A stretch of 64,000 nt of DNA from Cycas panzhihuaensis. Its lineage: Eukaryota > Cycadophyta. The DNA lies in contig CM041465.1 in the NCBI GenBank assembly GCA_023213395.1, positions 173,855,741 through 173,919,740 on the forward strand. The letters run 5' to 3'. The translations under genes were made by a program, and so were the position numbers. Positions within the stretch are counted from its first letter, which is position 1, and every line of letters begins with the position of its first letter. The notes under the pieces are model-generated. The model saw nothing but the letters and a program-made list of their open reading frames with translations, made no database searches and was not told the origin of the DNA. This document shows, piece by piece, positions 22,740-32,900 of the stretch.

Positions 22740-23400
22740 GAGACAGACCCCAAAAACATTACTATCAGTAACTACTAGGACGAGAAAACAATGACAGAAG
22801 CTCAAGCACTATTCGAAAAGTATCGAGATGTTTTCGCCTCATCTTACAAGGACCTCAAGGGAATCCCACTTGAAATTGGGATGCACCATATCGATCTAAT
22901 TGAGGGGGCAAAACTAGTGAAACAAAGGCCTTACAGAATGAATCCACGATACAAGGGGAAAGTGAAAGCAAAGATAGACAAGATGTTAGAAGCAGGATAT
23001 ATATACGAGATTGAATATAGTGGTCAGGTAAGTCATGTCGTGGTCATACCCAAGAAAAATGGAAAAATCCGAGCGTGCATAGATTACCAACATCTCAACA
23101 AAGTCACCAAGAAGGACCCCTTCCTGATTCCTTTCACAAAAGATATTCTAAAGACTGTAGGGGGGAAGGAAGTTTATTCCTTCATAGGCAGATTCAGTGG
23201 GTATAATCAGATGAGCATTGCACCTAAGGACCAACACAAGACTACCTTCATAACTGAATGGGGGACCTATGCATATCGAGTTATGTCATCTGGACTTATG
23301 AACGCCCCAACGACTTTCCAAAGGATCGTACTCAATATATTCAGGAAACTAATTTGGGAAACAATTATCGTATTTCTGGACGATTGGACTCTATACAATA
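22740..23400 (+). pseudogene. G1 reverse transcriptase, fused in frame to integrase
   Basis: K-Q-R-P-Y-R-M-N, V-V-I-P-K-K-N-G-K-I-R-A-C-I-D-Y, F-S-G-Y-N-Q-M and V-F-L-D-D-W-T-L-Y are all present and the catalytic Asp pair is kept. About ten residues later (N-H-I-E-N) the sequence jumps to R-K-I-L-T-T-G-L-W-W-P-T-L-F, which belongs to the integrase zinc finger. About 1.1 kb of thumb, RNase H and linker found in G2 is missing, yet the frame stays open from 22791 to 23537. The product would be an RT palm joined to integrase without RNase H. Confidence 0.88.
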
Positions 23401-23429
23401 TAATGAAGAACCACATAGAAAACACGCAA

Positions 23430-24438
23430 AGGAAAATCTTAACAACCGGATTATGGTGGCCGACCTTGTTCGAAGATGTAAAGAATTGGGTCAAAAAATG
23501 CGACCATTACCAAAGGGTAGGGAAACCTAATCGATGAGATTTCAATCCCTTAACCCCAACCCTTCCCTTGGCACCCATTGAGAAATGGGGTTCAGATTTT
23601 ATTGGGCCTATCAAACCGGCAGTGAGAAGAACGCAAGCCCACTATATTTTGGTAGCCACAGATTATGCCACAAAATGGGTGGAAGCCATGCCATTACGAA
23701 AGGCAGATGCAACCAGTACGGCCAAAATTCTCTACGAGGTCATCATCACCATATTTGAATGTCCTATCGAGTTGATCATTGATCAAGGAGCCCACTTTAT
23801 CAACGAGGTGATCAAAGAATTAACAGAAACATTCCTAATCACTCATCATAAATCCACACCGTACTACCCTCGTGCGAATGGGCAAGCAGAAAGCTCTAGT
23901 AAGATCCTGGAGAATTGTTTACAAAAGGTGTGCGATATTAGTAGATCCGATTGGGCAGAGAAACTACCTTCTGTCCTAAGGGCATTCCGCACCACATGCA
24001 AACAAGCCATGGGACACACTCCATTTAAGTTAGTGTATGGGATGGAAACCATACTCCCCATCGAGTTCCAGATACCCAGTTTGAGGATTGCCTTAGCTTG
24101 TCGATTGGACAACACTGAATCTTTACGAGAACACCTATGGCAATTGATTCAACTTGACGAGGATAGACAAAAGTCATAATGGCTACAGGAGATCGAGAAA
24201 ACAAGATAGAAGGCGTGGCACGATTGCCACCTCAAATGCCCTCAGTTCGAAAAAGGAGAACAAGTCCTACTATATGATAGCAAATTCCACACCAATCCCG
24301 AAAAACTAAAACCACGATGGTTGGGACCCTACCAAGTGGAAAAGATTTATCCTAACAGATCAGTTCAACTACAAGAAGTGAACGGTTATAAACTGCCTAC
24401 CCTACTCAATGGCAGTTAGTTGAAAAAATATCACCATT
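23430..24438 (+). pseudogene. G1 integrase (catalytic triad kept)
   Basis: Only the end of the zinc finger remains (K-K-C-D-H-Y-Q-R-V-G; the second Cys is Tyr). The core keeps all three acids: W-G-S-D-F-I-G-P, I-I-D-Q-G-A-H-F and A-N-G-Q-A-E-S-S-S. The C-terminal part has K-A-W-H-D-C-H-L and R-W-L-G-P-Y-Q-V. Stops at 23536, 24177 and 24207 and near the end break it into pieces (23568-24179 is the longest open stretch). Compared with G2 its active site is better preserved. Confidence 0.88.
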
Positions 24439-25026
24439 AAAGCATACCCCTCCAATACGAGTCAACTGGATGTATAATACATATTGCATGAAGTTGCAAA
24501 CAACTATAGTTGTCATAGTACTGGTACAAAGACTCGACACCAATGCATAAACATAAAAAATCCTTACAAAAAAACTAAAAAACGGAAAAAAACTAACCGT
24601 AACTCGCAAAAATTATACACCTAGACAAAAGTCAAAGAGAATTATACCTTGCATCCCAAATTCAGAATGTAAACAAGCAAAGAAATCCAGTACAATATGA
24701 TACGTTCCTCACAGGGGACGGAAGAGACAGAAACTGGCCAAAAATTGGAACCGTTCCAAAAATGGAACGGATTGAACTGCATGTGTTCCCAGACAGGAAT
24801 GCAACCCAAACGAATGAAAAAAAAAAAAGTGTATTATAAGTAGCAGAACCCTAGAATCATTCCGACATTCGAACGCATGAAGGAAATGAGAGCAATATCT
24901 GACCCTAAAGAGGCAGCCACTTCAATCGTCTGAACCGAGGCATACGTCCGACAAAAAGGTGTAACTCCGTCGAAAGGATCCATTGTTGAATCTTGTTTTT
25001 TTCATACATTCCCCTTCGGCCACAGG
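24439..25026 (+). other. G1 spacer before the accessory frame
   Basis: No coding capacity is seen. There is an A-run at 24817-24827 and several GGAACGGATTGAA-like words. It corresponds in position to the G2 and G4 spacers, but I could not align it to them by eye. Confidence 0.4.
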
Positions 25027-26102
25027 ATGAAAATTGCAAGTATCTAGGAGACCTATTTGCCAAAACTCCAGGGAGAATTCAAGGAGTTACGGATAATTTC
25101 AGGGCAAGAATTAAACAAGCTGGATGGGAGGATTTTGTTATAATGCCTCCTCTGTATTGGGACCCAGAAATCATGGAGGAAATCATCATAGTCGTAAAAT
25201 GGAACAGGGAAAAGGTTAAGATAGATGTGGCAGCCATTCATGAGATTACAGGGTTATCCAAGGAAGGAGAAACCCCCACGGTTACAAAGAAATCAAAGGT
25301 AGACTGAGAGACATGCAAAAGGGAGCTATGTGCCTTACATACTCAGGTTTACTCCGGGGGCATAAGAATTGTGGATATCTTAGATAGGAAATTATAGTGG
25401 GCTGCTAAAGTTCTGGTATCCAAATTTTCATTAAAGCAGAAGCATACATATATTCTTGGAGGATTAGTACCCCTACTTTCAGCATTACGAGATGGGATAA
25501 AAATGAACTGATGTGAGTTCTTGGCCAACAGCATAGAGCTACTGTTTCCGGAACTTCAAACCCACCTCTTTAGACAACCATCATTATTATTGGCTTTATT
25601 ATTCCAGCAGTGCCCAGATATTAATCTCCCTTCCTTACCTATCCAACCTGGGCAACCTATGATAAAGAAATAGATTAATATTATGCCAAGCAGTACCCAA
25701 GATCCAGGAGTGAAGCGATAGGTCAAAGCGGAGATGGCCAAAGTATTGAAATGGCTACAGTATAAACCAAGGACCTCCTTTCCACTTCGCCAAAAGCAGG
25801 CAACCAAAAGAGGTACCAAAAGGAGTAGAGGACAACAAGAAGTTGAGAAGCTACCAAAGGAACGGGAAACGGAGCTCCCACCCATAGTTACAAAACCAGG
25901 GGAAGGTTCCTCACAGACGTCCTTAAGTGAAAAGGGTACGCAAATCATCCAGTTATTACAGGAATTAGAACAAGGGTACAAGGCACACATATTGCAGTTG
26001 CAGAAGAAGATTAAGGAGAAAGATGTGATAATAGCCACCCTGATATAGATAAACGAAGTCATGTTGAGAAACATTGAACCATCAAAAGAACCAGGACTGT
26101 AG
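25027..26102 (+). pseudogene. G1 accessory 3' frame (TGLSxEG protein)
   Basis: The ATG at 25027 begins M-K-I-A-S-I, matching M-K-T-A-G-C of the G3 copy. A stop at codon 7 and a frameshift near 25098 follow. Then come I-K-Q-A-G-W-E, Y-W-D-P-E-I-M-E-E, H-E-I-T-G-L-S-K-E-G-E, S-G-G-I-R-I-V-D-I, P-S-L-L-L-A-L-L-F-Q-Q-C and the coiled coil I-I-Q-L-L-Q-E-L-E-Q-G-Y-K-A. All align in order with G3. Several Gln or Trp codons are now stops. It is clearly the same gene as in G3 and no longer functional. Confidence 0.8.
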
Positions 26103-26170
26103 GAGCAGCCCTAATTACAAAAAGCGGGCAGGGGGAAGCCAAGAAGAACAATATTTTAAAAATTTTTGAA

Positions 26171-26212
26171 TTGAGCACGGATGCTCAACCATTTTTGTTG
26201 ACCCTGCATAGA
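26171..26212 (+). promoter_or_regulatory. G1 3' hairpin next to the LTR
   Basis: TTGAGCA-CGGA-TGCTCAA (26171-26188) is a perfect seven-pair stem with a four-base loop, 25 bp before the 3' LTR. G3 has the same stem with loop AGGA at 45408-45425. The block after it (TGTTGACC, then a TAGA just before TGTTG) is also shared by G1 and G3. Confidence 0.7.
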
Positions 26213-26917
26213 TGTTGCAATTATATTTGACACATGTGCGTCCATTAGAGGGAATGTACGACGAAAACCAAATAAAACAGTGGATATTTTACAGGGCAAC
26301 CATTCAACATGTATTCGGAACAAAGAACGGATGAAACAAAGTGTAGAAAACAGTTCATCCTGCCGCAGGAATGGATGATGAACACAGGGACGCACCAAGC
26401 AGAAAAAGGAACGATTGCAGCATAGTAGAGGAACAAAGGATGAAACGTGTGTAACACGTGGACAATCGTACGTGTTAAGGAACGAATTAGAGGTTAACAA
26501 AGTATAGTTAAGGACTGAAGAGGCGTCCATTCGGAACAGTTGTGATTGTTAGTCGCAATCGTTCCGTAACAAGGACGCACCATGTATTTAAACACATCCA
26601 ATTGTTGGAATGGATGTGAGAGCTGAGTGAGTGATTTCATTGGTACCCGATCTGGTACGATTGACCAATCAGACCTGTACGGATTATATGTGATGTACTA
26701 ATTGACTATTGCCTAATGGAATAATAGAGTTACGTGGAAAAGCATGTGTACTCACTAAGAAATGCATGGCGATTGTATGTGTATAAGCTTATCTGTGGAC
26801 TTATGTGGCCTAATAAATGAAGATTATGTATGTTGACCACGTGCACACACCCTAGACTACAATGGAAACCCTTGACAAGTGAAGATCTTGCAGTAGAGAG
26901 CAGATTTGAAGTCAACA
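26213..26917 (+). repeat. G1 3' LTR
   Basis: 705 bp, TGTTGCAATT...GTCAACA, partner of 8426-9144. It is followed by AATCA, the right copy of the target duplication, and then by Copia-1 gag. Confidence 0.88.
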
Positions 26918-27560
26918 AATCATCTAGAGCACTATCATCCAGATCAAAAGGGGAGAAGCCCTATATTCCAAAAAAAAATGCACATTCTGAACCTGCAGTT
27001 CAAAAGGACAAACCAAGAGCTTCAAGGGGACAATACAGATCAAAATGTTATGATTGTGGGAAGTTGGGACACATCAAAAAGGATTATTGGGAATGGCAAA
27101 GACAACAGCATTCAGAACAACCTCAACAGCAGCCCCAACAATAGAAGCAACAACGACAATAGCAACCATCTGGAAAACATGGTTATATTACAAATGCATT
27201 CAAGGATACACATGTTGAGATTGCAAAGCGATTGTTTTTTGCAACACGCAAGATGGGTTTTAATGCACAAAATGTCTAGTTTATTGATTCTAGTGAATCA
27301 AAACACATGACTAGCAAACTAGAATGGTTTTTTCATATGTCAAAAGTGAATCAAAAGGTCACCATTGGGGACAACATTGATTTAGAGGCCACTAGAGTTG
27401 AAAAGGTACCATTCATCATGCCAAATGGTAAACAACAATATTTGGAAAATGTTTTGTACATACCAAATCTAGAGGCGAATCGTGTTTCAGTAGGTGAAAC
27501 AACAAGTTATGATCGTTACATCTACTCGAGAACAATGCACAATCCAAGACAAACAAAACA
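26918..27560 (+). pseudogene. Copia-1 gag C-terminus and protease
   Basis: Directly after G1 the gag frame continues and gives the knuckle C-Y-D-C-G-K-L-G-H-I-K-K-D-Y (last Cys now Tyr), followed by a Gln-rich tail. The protease begins near 27262 with F-I-D-S-S-E-S-K-H-M-T-S; the usual form is D-S-G-x-S-x-H-M-T, so the active-site Gly has become Ser. It goes on through V-T-I-G-D-N and V-L-Y-I-P-N-L. The order and motifs are those of plant Ty1/Copia. Confidence 0.82.
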
Positions 27561-27639
27561 AGGTTGTACCCAAAGAGCTTAGAGAAAATAATTTATACAA
27601 ACAATAAAGACACTCTGAGGTACAAAGAGCATTCTTTAT

Positions 27640-28117
27640 TGTATCTCTAAAATAGAAATTATGGAATGAACGAATGGGTCATTTCAACTACATGAGTCTC
27701 CATTTGATGCATAAGTTGAAAATGGTGCATGATCTTCCTATGATAAATGTTAAAAGGTGTTTATGTGAACCTTACATTTTTTGAAAACAACAGAGAGAGC
27801 CATTTTCGTCGAAGAAAGCGTGGAGAGCCAAAAAAAAGTTAAGATTGGTTCACTAAAATGTCTATAGACCAATGCCTATTGTCTCGCTTGGTAGAGCAAA
27901 ATATTTCGTCACTTTCATTGACAACTTTTCACAGAAAGCATGAGTTTTTTCCACTAAGGGAAAAATTCCAAGATTTCACCTACTTCAAAAAATTTAAGGA
28001 GTTTGTAGAGAATGAAAGTGGACACAAAATTAAGGTCCTGCGAACCGAAAATGGTGGGGAGTACACTTCGAATGAATTCACTCAGTTCTATAAGGATCTT
28101 TTAGACCTTTATGTTTA
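27640..28117 (+). pseudogene. Copia-1 GAG-pre-integrase and integrase, left part
   Basis: W-N-E-R-M-G-H-F-N-Y-M-S-L and M-V-H-D-L-P-M-I-N match the GAG-pre-integrase zinc region. The first core Asp is lost (N-V-Y-R-P-M for D-V-C-G-P-M). Y-F-V-T-F-I-D-N-F and K-V-L-R-T-E-N-G-G-E-Y-T-S-N-E-F follow. The open part at 27858-28117 stops where the LTR-like insertion begins. Asp to Asn, Cys to Tyr and Gly to Arg in one short motif are all G-to-A changes. Confidence 0.8.
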
Positions 28118-28126
28118 AAGGTTAAG

Positions 28127-28608
28127 TGTTGTACTTTATATAGTAACTTTATGTACTTTATGTAAGGGTGCTTTACCACCTAATGTAATAAGCACACACC
28201 CACATTCTTTCTTGTCATGTAATATTATGACTTGAGGGTCAAGGTATCCCTCATGCACTTTCGCACATGTGAGTGCACATGGCTCATAGCATGCATGTTT
28301 GACAAGTGTCAAGCATGCAACCCCCTAAAGTCTCTCCTCCTTCTCTACATATTGGGACCATTTCTCATGTAGAGTATAATGAAAGTAAGGCACTGCATCG
28401 TTATGCTGCTCGTTTGAATACAAGTTAATTGTGTTATATGGAGATAGGAATAATTCCTGCTCCTCCATTTCTATCGTCTTTCATGTACTTGAGTTTATGC
28501 TTGCTTAGTTGCTTGTTCATCTAGTGCCATTGATGTGATGCTAATCATCTTAATCTCTTAGCATACTCCCTATCCAAGAGATCCTAGGTTGTCTTGTGGT
28601 ATTGGAGC
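28127..28608 (+). repeat. LTR plus primer-site-like end inserted in Copia-1 integrase
   Basis: Copia-1 integrase is interrupted between the N-G-G-E-Y block and the R-Q-F-A-T-T-R block (28670). The intervening DNA starts TGTTGTACTT, carries the palindrome TGCATGTTTGACA/TGTCAAGCATGCA (28292-28319) and resembles the LTR at 1-335. Just after it lies TGGTATTGGAGC (28597-28608), 10 of 12 bases of an initiator-Met primer site. About 55 more bases separate this from the resumed integrase. It may be an LTR with a scrap of leader, not a clean solo LTR; I could not fix a target duplication. Confidence 0.55.
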
Positions 28609-28659
28609 ACATACCATCTTCATCATTTCATATCAAAGTTGAATTCTAAACTTAATAAG

Positions 28660-28920
28660 ATAATAGAATCAAGAGGCAATTTGCTACTACACGTATGCCT
28701 CAAAAGAATAGAGTTATTAAGCAAATGAATAGAACTTTGGTTGAAAAGTTAAAGCTATGATGAGAGGCAAGGATGTATCAGAATTTTCATGGACAGAAGC
28801 TATGAATACAATTACATATATGATGAATAGAAGCAATACAAGGCTATTGGGAATATAACACTTAATGAGGCCTGGTCAAATAAGAAGCCAATTGTTTGTA
28901 AACTAAGAGTTTTTGGGTGT
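28660..28920 (+). pseudogene. Copia-1 integrase, right part
   Basis: R-Q-F-A-T-T-R-M-P-Q-K-N-R-V-I-K-Q-M-N-R-T-L resumes the core; the catalytic Glu of the usual V-V-E-R-M-N-R-T reads Lys. F-S-W-T-E-A-M-N-T and M-N-R-S-N-T-R follow in shifting frames with stops. The linker to RT (28920-29480) has acidic stretches but no readable domain. Confidence 0.7.
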
Positions 28921-29479
28921 ATTGCATACATGTACACCCCCAAGGAAAAATGACGGAAATTGAACAATAAAAGAACAAAGTGCATCCTTGTTGGATACTA
29001 TGATGAAAGCAAAGCATACAGAGTATACAAGTTGTGGACTTGTCTATACAATTTGTGATCTAATCTTTCATGAAGATGAGAGTTTGGATGTTGATTTAAT
29101 TGATGTTGAGGACCAGGTAGATGTGCTGCCTGAATGCAATTATTTGTGTGAACTTACTCAACTTGAATATGAGCCATTTGACATTGTTCAGGCAACAGAG
29201 TTAGAATCCTTTCAAGTTCTAAAATTTGAATCTGAGCAAAAGTCTAAGGCAGAGTTGAAGTCAAAGCTAAAGATATTGTCTGAATCTTCACCTTCATCTT
29301 CATAGAAAAAGCTTTCAAAATGATATTCGAAAACCATGGAGGATGCTGAAAAGTTGTTACCTGATTCCAAGCGAAAGCAAAAGTCAAAATTGTGACCTTC
29401 TAAACAAGTGAACATGGCTCTTATGACATGTGTGTTAGATGTTGATGAACCATCTACAACTAAAGAACCCATCAAAAAG

Positions 29480-30200
29480 TAGAAGTGGAATGACACTGTG
29501 GATTCTGAAATCCAAGCTATCAGTAAGAACCACACATGGGATTTGGTTGAATTATCTACTAACAAGCATGCAATCGGTTGCAAATGAAACTACAGGACTA
29601 AATTCAAATCTAGCGCATCTGCAAACAAATATAGAGCTCGACTTGTAGCAATAGGCTTCAAGCAACAAGAACGGATCAACTACCAAGAAACATTCACTCC
29701 TGTTGCAAAAATGAATACTATATGCCTCATTATGACAATGGTTACATAATTCAATTGGTAGCTTCACTAGATGGATGTAAAAAATGCATTCTTGAATGGG
29801 GATCTAACTGAAGAAGTCTACATGGAGTGGCCACCTGGCTTTATAAAAAAAGGTTAAGAGCACTTACTATGCCGATTGAGGAAGGCCTTGTATAGCCTGA
29901 AAAAGGCTCCTACAATCTAGTATGAAAAGATTGATCAATACTTTTTAAAAATTGGATTTGAGAGATCTCTAATTGACTCAAATCTATACATCAAAACAGA
30001 AAATACTAAAATTATGCTTATGGTGTAGTACGTTGACAATCTACTGATCATAGGTAATAATATTGATATAATATCAAACTTGAAAGTATATCTTAGTCAT
30101 TTCTTCGAGATGATGGATCTGGAAATTCTACACTACTTCCTTGGACTGGAAGTATGGCAAAGGCCTAAACATGTCTTCATCTCGTAAGAAAAATACACTT
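29480..30200 (+). pseudogene. Copia-1 reverse transcriptase (YVDN in place of YVDD)
   Basis: The frame gives W-N-D-T-V-D-S-E-I-Q-A-I, Y-R-A-R-L-V-A-I-G-F-K-Q, F-T-P-V-A-K-M, M-D-V-K-N-A-F-L-N-G-D-L, L-Y-S-L-K-K-A-P and then Y-V-D-N-L-L-I-I-G. All are Ty1/Copia RT motifs. The second catalytic Asp is Asn, again a G-to-A change. Stops replace Trp and Gln at several places. H-Y-F-L-G-L-E-V marks the thumb end. Confidence 0.85.
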
Positions 30201-30223
30201 GTGAAATTCCAAAGAAATTTAGA

Positions 30224-30937
30224 ATGGTTGATAGCAAACTAGTGCCTACCTGCATGGAAGTAGGTTCCAAATTGACAACAAAATATGGTGGAGCAGATGT
30301 TGATCCAACAATGTACAGACAACTGGTGGGAAGTCTAATATACCTAATTACTACTAGACTTGATATTTCTTTTGTAATTGAAATGGTGTTTATGTTTATG
30401 GTAGCGCCAAAATAGAGCCACTGGAAAGTTGCAAAGAGAATCCTCAAATACTTGGAAGAGAACGATTCAATACGAGCTTGAATTCAAGCATAATGATAAT
30501 TTCAAGTTAATAGGATTCACAGATTTTAATTAGGCCAGACGTGAAAATAGCAAAAGGTCCACTTCTGGATATTGTTTTAGTTTGGGTTCAGGTATTGCCA
30601 CTTGGAGCAGTAAAAAGCAACTAAAGCTGCTACTAAAACCATTTGGTGATGAAAGATTCTAGTTGGCATGGGACTACTACAATTAGAACCAACCATCTTG
30701 TACTGTGACAATCAAAGTACATTGAAGATTACGAAAAATCATGTGTTGCATGCTCAGACTAAACATATTGAGGTCACCATCACTTCATACATGAAATGAT
30801 TCAAAATTGAGTGATTGAGATGGTGTACAGGCTAACAAAAGAACAATTGGCTAACATCTTCACCAAACGATTAGCACATAATAGATTTCATACTTTCAAT
30901 AATGGTTTACATGCTAGAATAAAAGAAATAAACATTA
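30224..30937 (+). pseudogene. Copia-1 RNase H
   Basis: M-Y-R-Q-L-V-G-S-L-I-Y-L, T-R-L-D-I-S-F, A-K-R-I-L-K-Y-L, then L-Y-C-D-N-Q-S-T-L-K-I-T-K-N and T-K-H-I-E-V correspond to Copia RNase H with its linker. The tail E-Q-L-A-N-I-F-T-K is the standard C-terminal motif. Frames change at least twice. Confidence 0.8.
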
Positions 30938-31271
30938 TGGGGGAGTGTTGACATTTGATGTTTATTGCGGCTCATAACCTTAGGTAATGAACTTCCCCTT
31001 CAATCTTTGTATTTTATTAGTTATCAATTTTATAATGTTATGTGAGTTGGTGAATCATTGGGGGTTACATTCCCACCTCACGTGTCAATCCTTTTGGGAT
31101 CAATATCTCATTTAGGTTTGTACTTAAGCACATACCGTGCATTGTAGAAAGGGAATGAGAGAAGTTTATGGAATGAGATTTATTTCATTTTGTGGAATTA
31201 ATTTTCATTAAGTGATTAAGGTTAATCCATCCATTTGAGTTTTCTCCATGTTAATTTTGAATTCCTACACC
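30938..31271 (+). repeat. Copia-1 polypurine tract and 3' LTR
   Basis: TGGGGGAG (30938-30945) precedes TGTTGACATTTGATG, a normal Copia LTR start. The LTR end near 31271 (CCTACA) is my guess. I could not find the 5' partner upstream of 7793, so LTR divergence cannot be used for dating. Confidence 0.6.
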
Positions 31272-32039
31272 TATAAGATAATAAGGAAATGCATGGAAGA
31301 TCACCATAGGTTATGATGGGAGAACAAATACATTTGTATCAAATATGGAGGAACCTATAAACGATGCTCTAAAGATGGGATACTTTTTGAAACCAATGTT
31401 ATCTAAATTTCAAATAACGTTAGGTCAACATTCAATTAAAACCTGCACTCAAAGAAGGGGCATAGCTTTGTTGCATTAAAGGTAAAATGTATGATGACCA
31501 ACAACAACAGAATAAGGCCTCATCATGCAATAAAGAAACATAGTTGAATAGGTGACTTGAGGACAATAAATTTCATAACATGGACAAACGCGGCAAAAAG
31601 TAAAAGCTAGAAGAAAAAAAAAAAAGAAAAGGAATTAGAAAGTTGAGTAAATGTCTAAAAATAATACAACTCGAGGAAAAACATAATAGATAAATGGCAT
31701 TAAAAGTGTGATACCAACATGCATAATCATCAAGATCAATGGTATAATCATGGTAGCAATCAAGTAAGAAGTGGCCATTAAGGAGGAACGTCCAACATAA
31801 AAACAAATCATATTATCTAGATATTTAAAAAGGTATTATCCTACATGTACAATGTTAACTATGTACTAAATGGTGTCATTATAAAGAGAATTTCCCATTG
31901 AACAGATAATGAGTGGTTTTAAAGAATGTCAACTAGGGGATCATAAGTAGAAAGCTTGCCTACAAAATCCAAAAAACAACAAAACAACCAACACAATCTC
32001 CAAAATAACAAATGACATCAATCTATATATAAGAGCAAA
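31272..32039. other. Unassigned interval left of the G0 remnant
   Basis: This probably belongs to G0, since its protease fragment follows on the same strand. No gag motif is readable. An A-rich run occurs at 31613-31629. No other structure is seen. Confidence 0.35.
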
Positions 32040-32206
32040 TGGAGATTAAACCAATCGAGGCATTAGATATTATTGCAATAGATGTGGCAAGGATAAGACT
32101 TCAAAGGACTTTGCAATTATCTAAACAACTTGGAGTGCCTACATACCCAACATTATTGGGAAGACAATTGTTTTGTGACACAAAAGTAGTATGAGATTGG
32201 GAGACG
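32040..32206 (+). pseudogene. G0 Gypsy protease fragment, left half
   Basis: The plus-strand frame gives V-P-T-Y-P-T-L-L-G-R-Q-L-F-C-D-T-K-V-V, a stop, then D-W-E-T-C. This aligns with Y-P-T-L-L-G-R-P-W-L-L-A-T-K-A-L-Q-D-W of the G2 protease. The C1 LTR cuts it at about 32207. The continuation F-T-F-T-L-Y-K-K-G appears at 50522 on the other side of C1, matching L-T-F-T-L-H-P-T-G in G2. So a Gypsy element related to G1/G2 was the target of C1. Confidence 0.65.
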
Positions 32207-32713
32207 TGCGAATCCTAGTGAGAATTCACATCAAATGAACTAAATACCTCCAGATCTTTGCTATTTTTTCAAAGCAATTTCCATATATACGATGTAATAT
32301 TATAAGAAATCTATAGCAATAATAAACAGATCTCTGAACATTCATTGAAATATCCTAATCATGGAGATAATAAAAGTGGTTCGATTTTATTCACAAGAAT
32401 CTCCAAGACTTACAAACAATGAATATCACAAATCATATCCTCTTCAAGGTGAGGTGTCCTCCCAAAAACAAACCCCAACAAGGAATACAACTTCAAGAGC
32501 CCTAGAAATACTCCGCCATGATGCTTTCCCAAATGGAGGCAAGGCGCCCTATAAATAGGTATAGTAAATGGTATAGATAGAAATTGGTTTTAAGTTAATA
32601 AAGATAGAGAAAACGATAAGAAAGTAGAGGTCACCCCCAATATGGCTAAAAAAGAGAGAATAAAAAGGTGAAAGAATAGATGAGGTCAATTTGCACTTGG
32701 GAAAAATGTTGCA
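32207..32713 (-). repeat. C1 3' LTR and adjacent polypurine tract
   Basis: This aligns along its length with 50018-50518. On the minus strand it starts TGCAACATTTTTCCC. The purine tract (minus-strand CTTAAGAGGGGGGACT, plus positions 32714-32729) lies just outside it. A TATA-like CTATAAATAGG is at about 32549-32559 on the plus strand; its minus-strand partner CCTATTTATAG is in the right place for a promoter. Confidence 0.75.
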
Positions 32714-32769
32714 AGTCCCCCCTCTTAAGACCATACTTTACCCTCAAAGCAAGGGGAGGTGCAAATGCT

Positions 32770-32900
32770 ACTAGTACCATGCTTCTAATTCCCACATGGC
32801 ATTCTCTTCATCGAGGTCCTTCCACTTTATTAGATGCTTATGAAACTCTTTAGAACATATTTGTTTGGTCCTAAACTAGGGGATGCCTTCAAGATCCAAA
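32770..32900 (-). pseudogene. C1 integrase chromodomain
   Basis: The minus-strand reading gives G-K-L-V-L-D-L-E-G-I-P, a stop, then E-F-H-K-H-L-I-K-W-K-D-L-D-E-E-N-A-M-W-E-L-E. L-I-K-W-K ... E-x-A-x-W-E is the chromodomain signature of plant chromoviruses, which steers insertion to particular chromatin. Stops show it is a relic. Confidence 0.78.

Larger units (their letters stand above)
8426..26917 (+). mobile_element. G1: Gypsy element inserted in Copia-1 gag, TSD AATCA
   Basis: LTRs at 8426-9144 and 26213-26917 start TGTTGC and end AACA. The five bases before the element (8421-8425) and after it (26918-26922) are both AATCA, an exact target-site duplication. Removing the element restores the Copia-1 gag frame. 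Inside are gag, protease, a second gag-like region, RT, integrase and an extra 3' frame, with G2 nested at 12763-22200. Without G2, G1 is about 9 kb. It is degenerate: a frameshift in gag, an RT-integrase deletion fusion, and stops in the extra frame. Confidence 0.9.
7793..31271 (+). mobile_element. Copia-1: Ty1/Copia element split by nested insertions
   Basis: The order gag, protease, integrase, RT, RNase H is the Ty1/Copia order. Gag starts at 7793 and stops being readable at the 8426 insertion point. It resumes in the same frame at 26918, showing that G1 inserted between. Integrase is again interrupted at about 28120-28660 by an LTR-like segment. A purine tract (TGGGGGAG, 30938-30945) is followed by TGTTGACATT, the start of the 3' LTR. 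Nearly every domain has in-frame stops and the catalytic motifs are changed, so the element is long dead. Confidence 0.85.
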
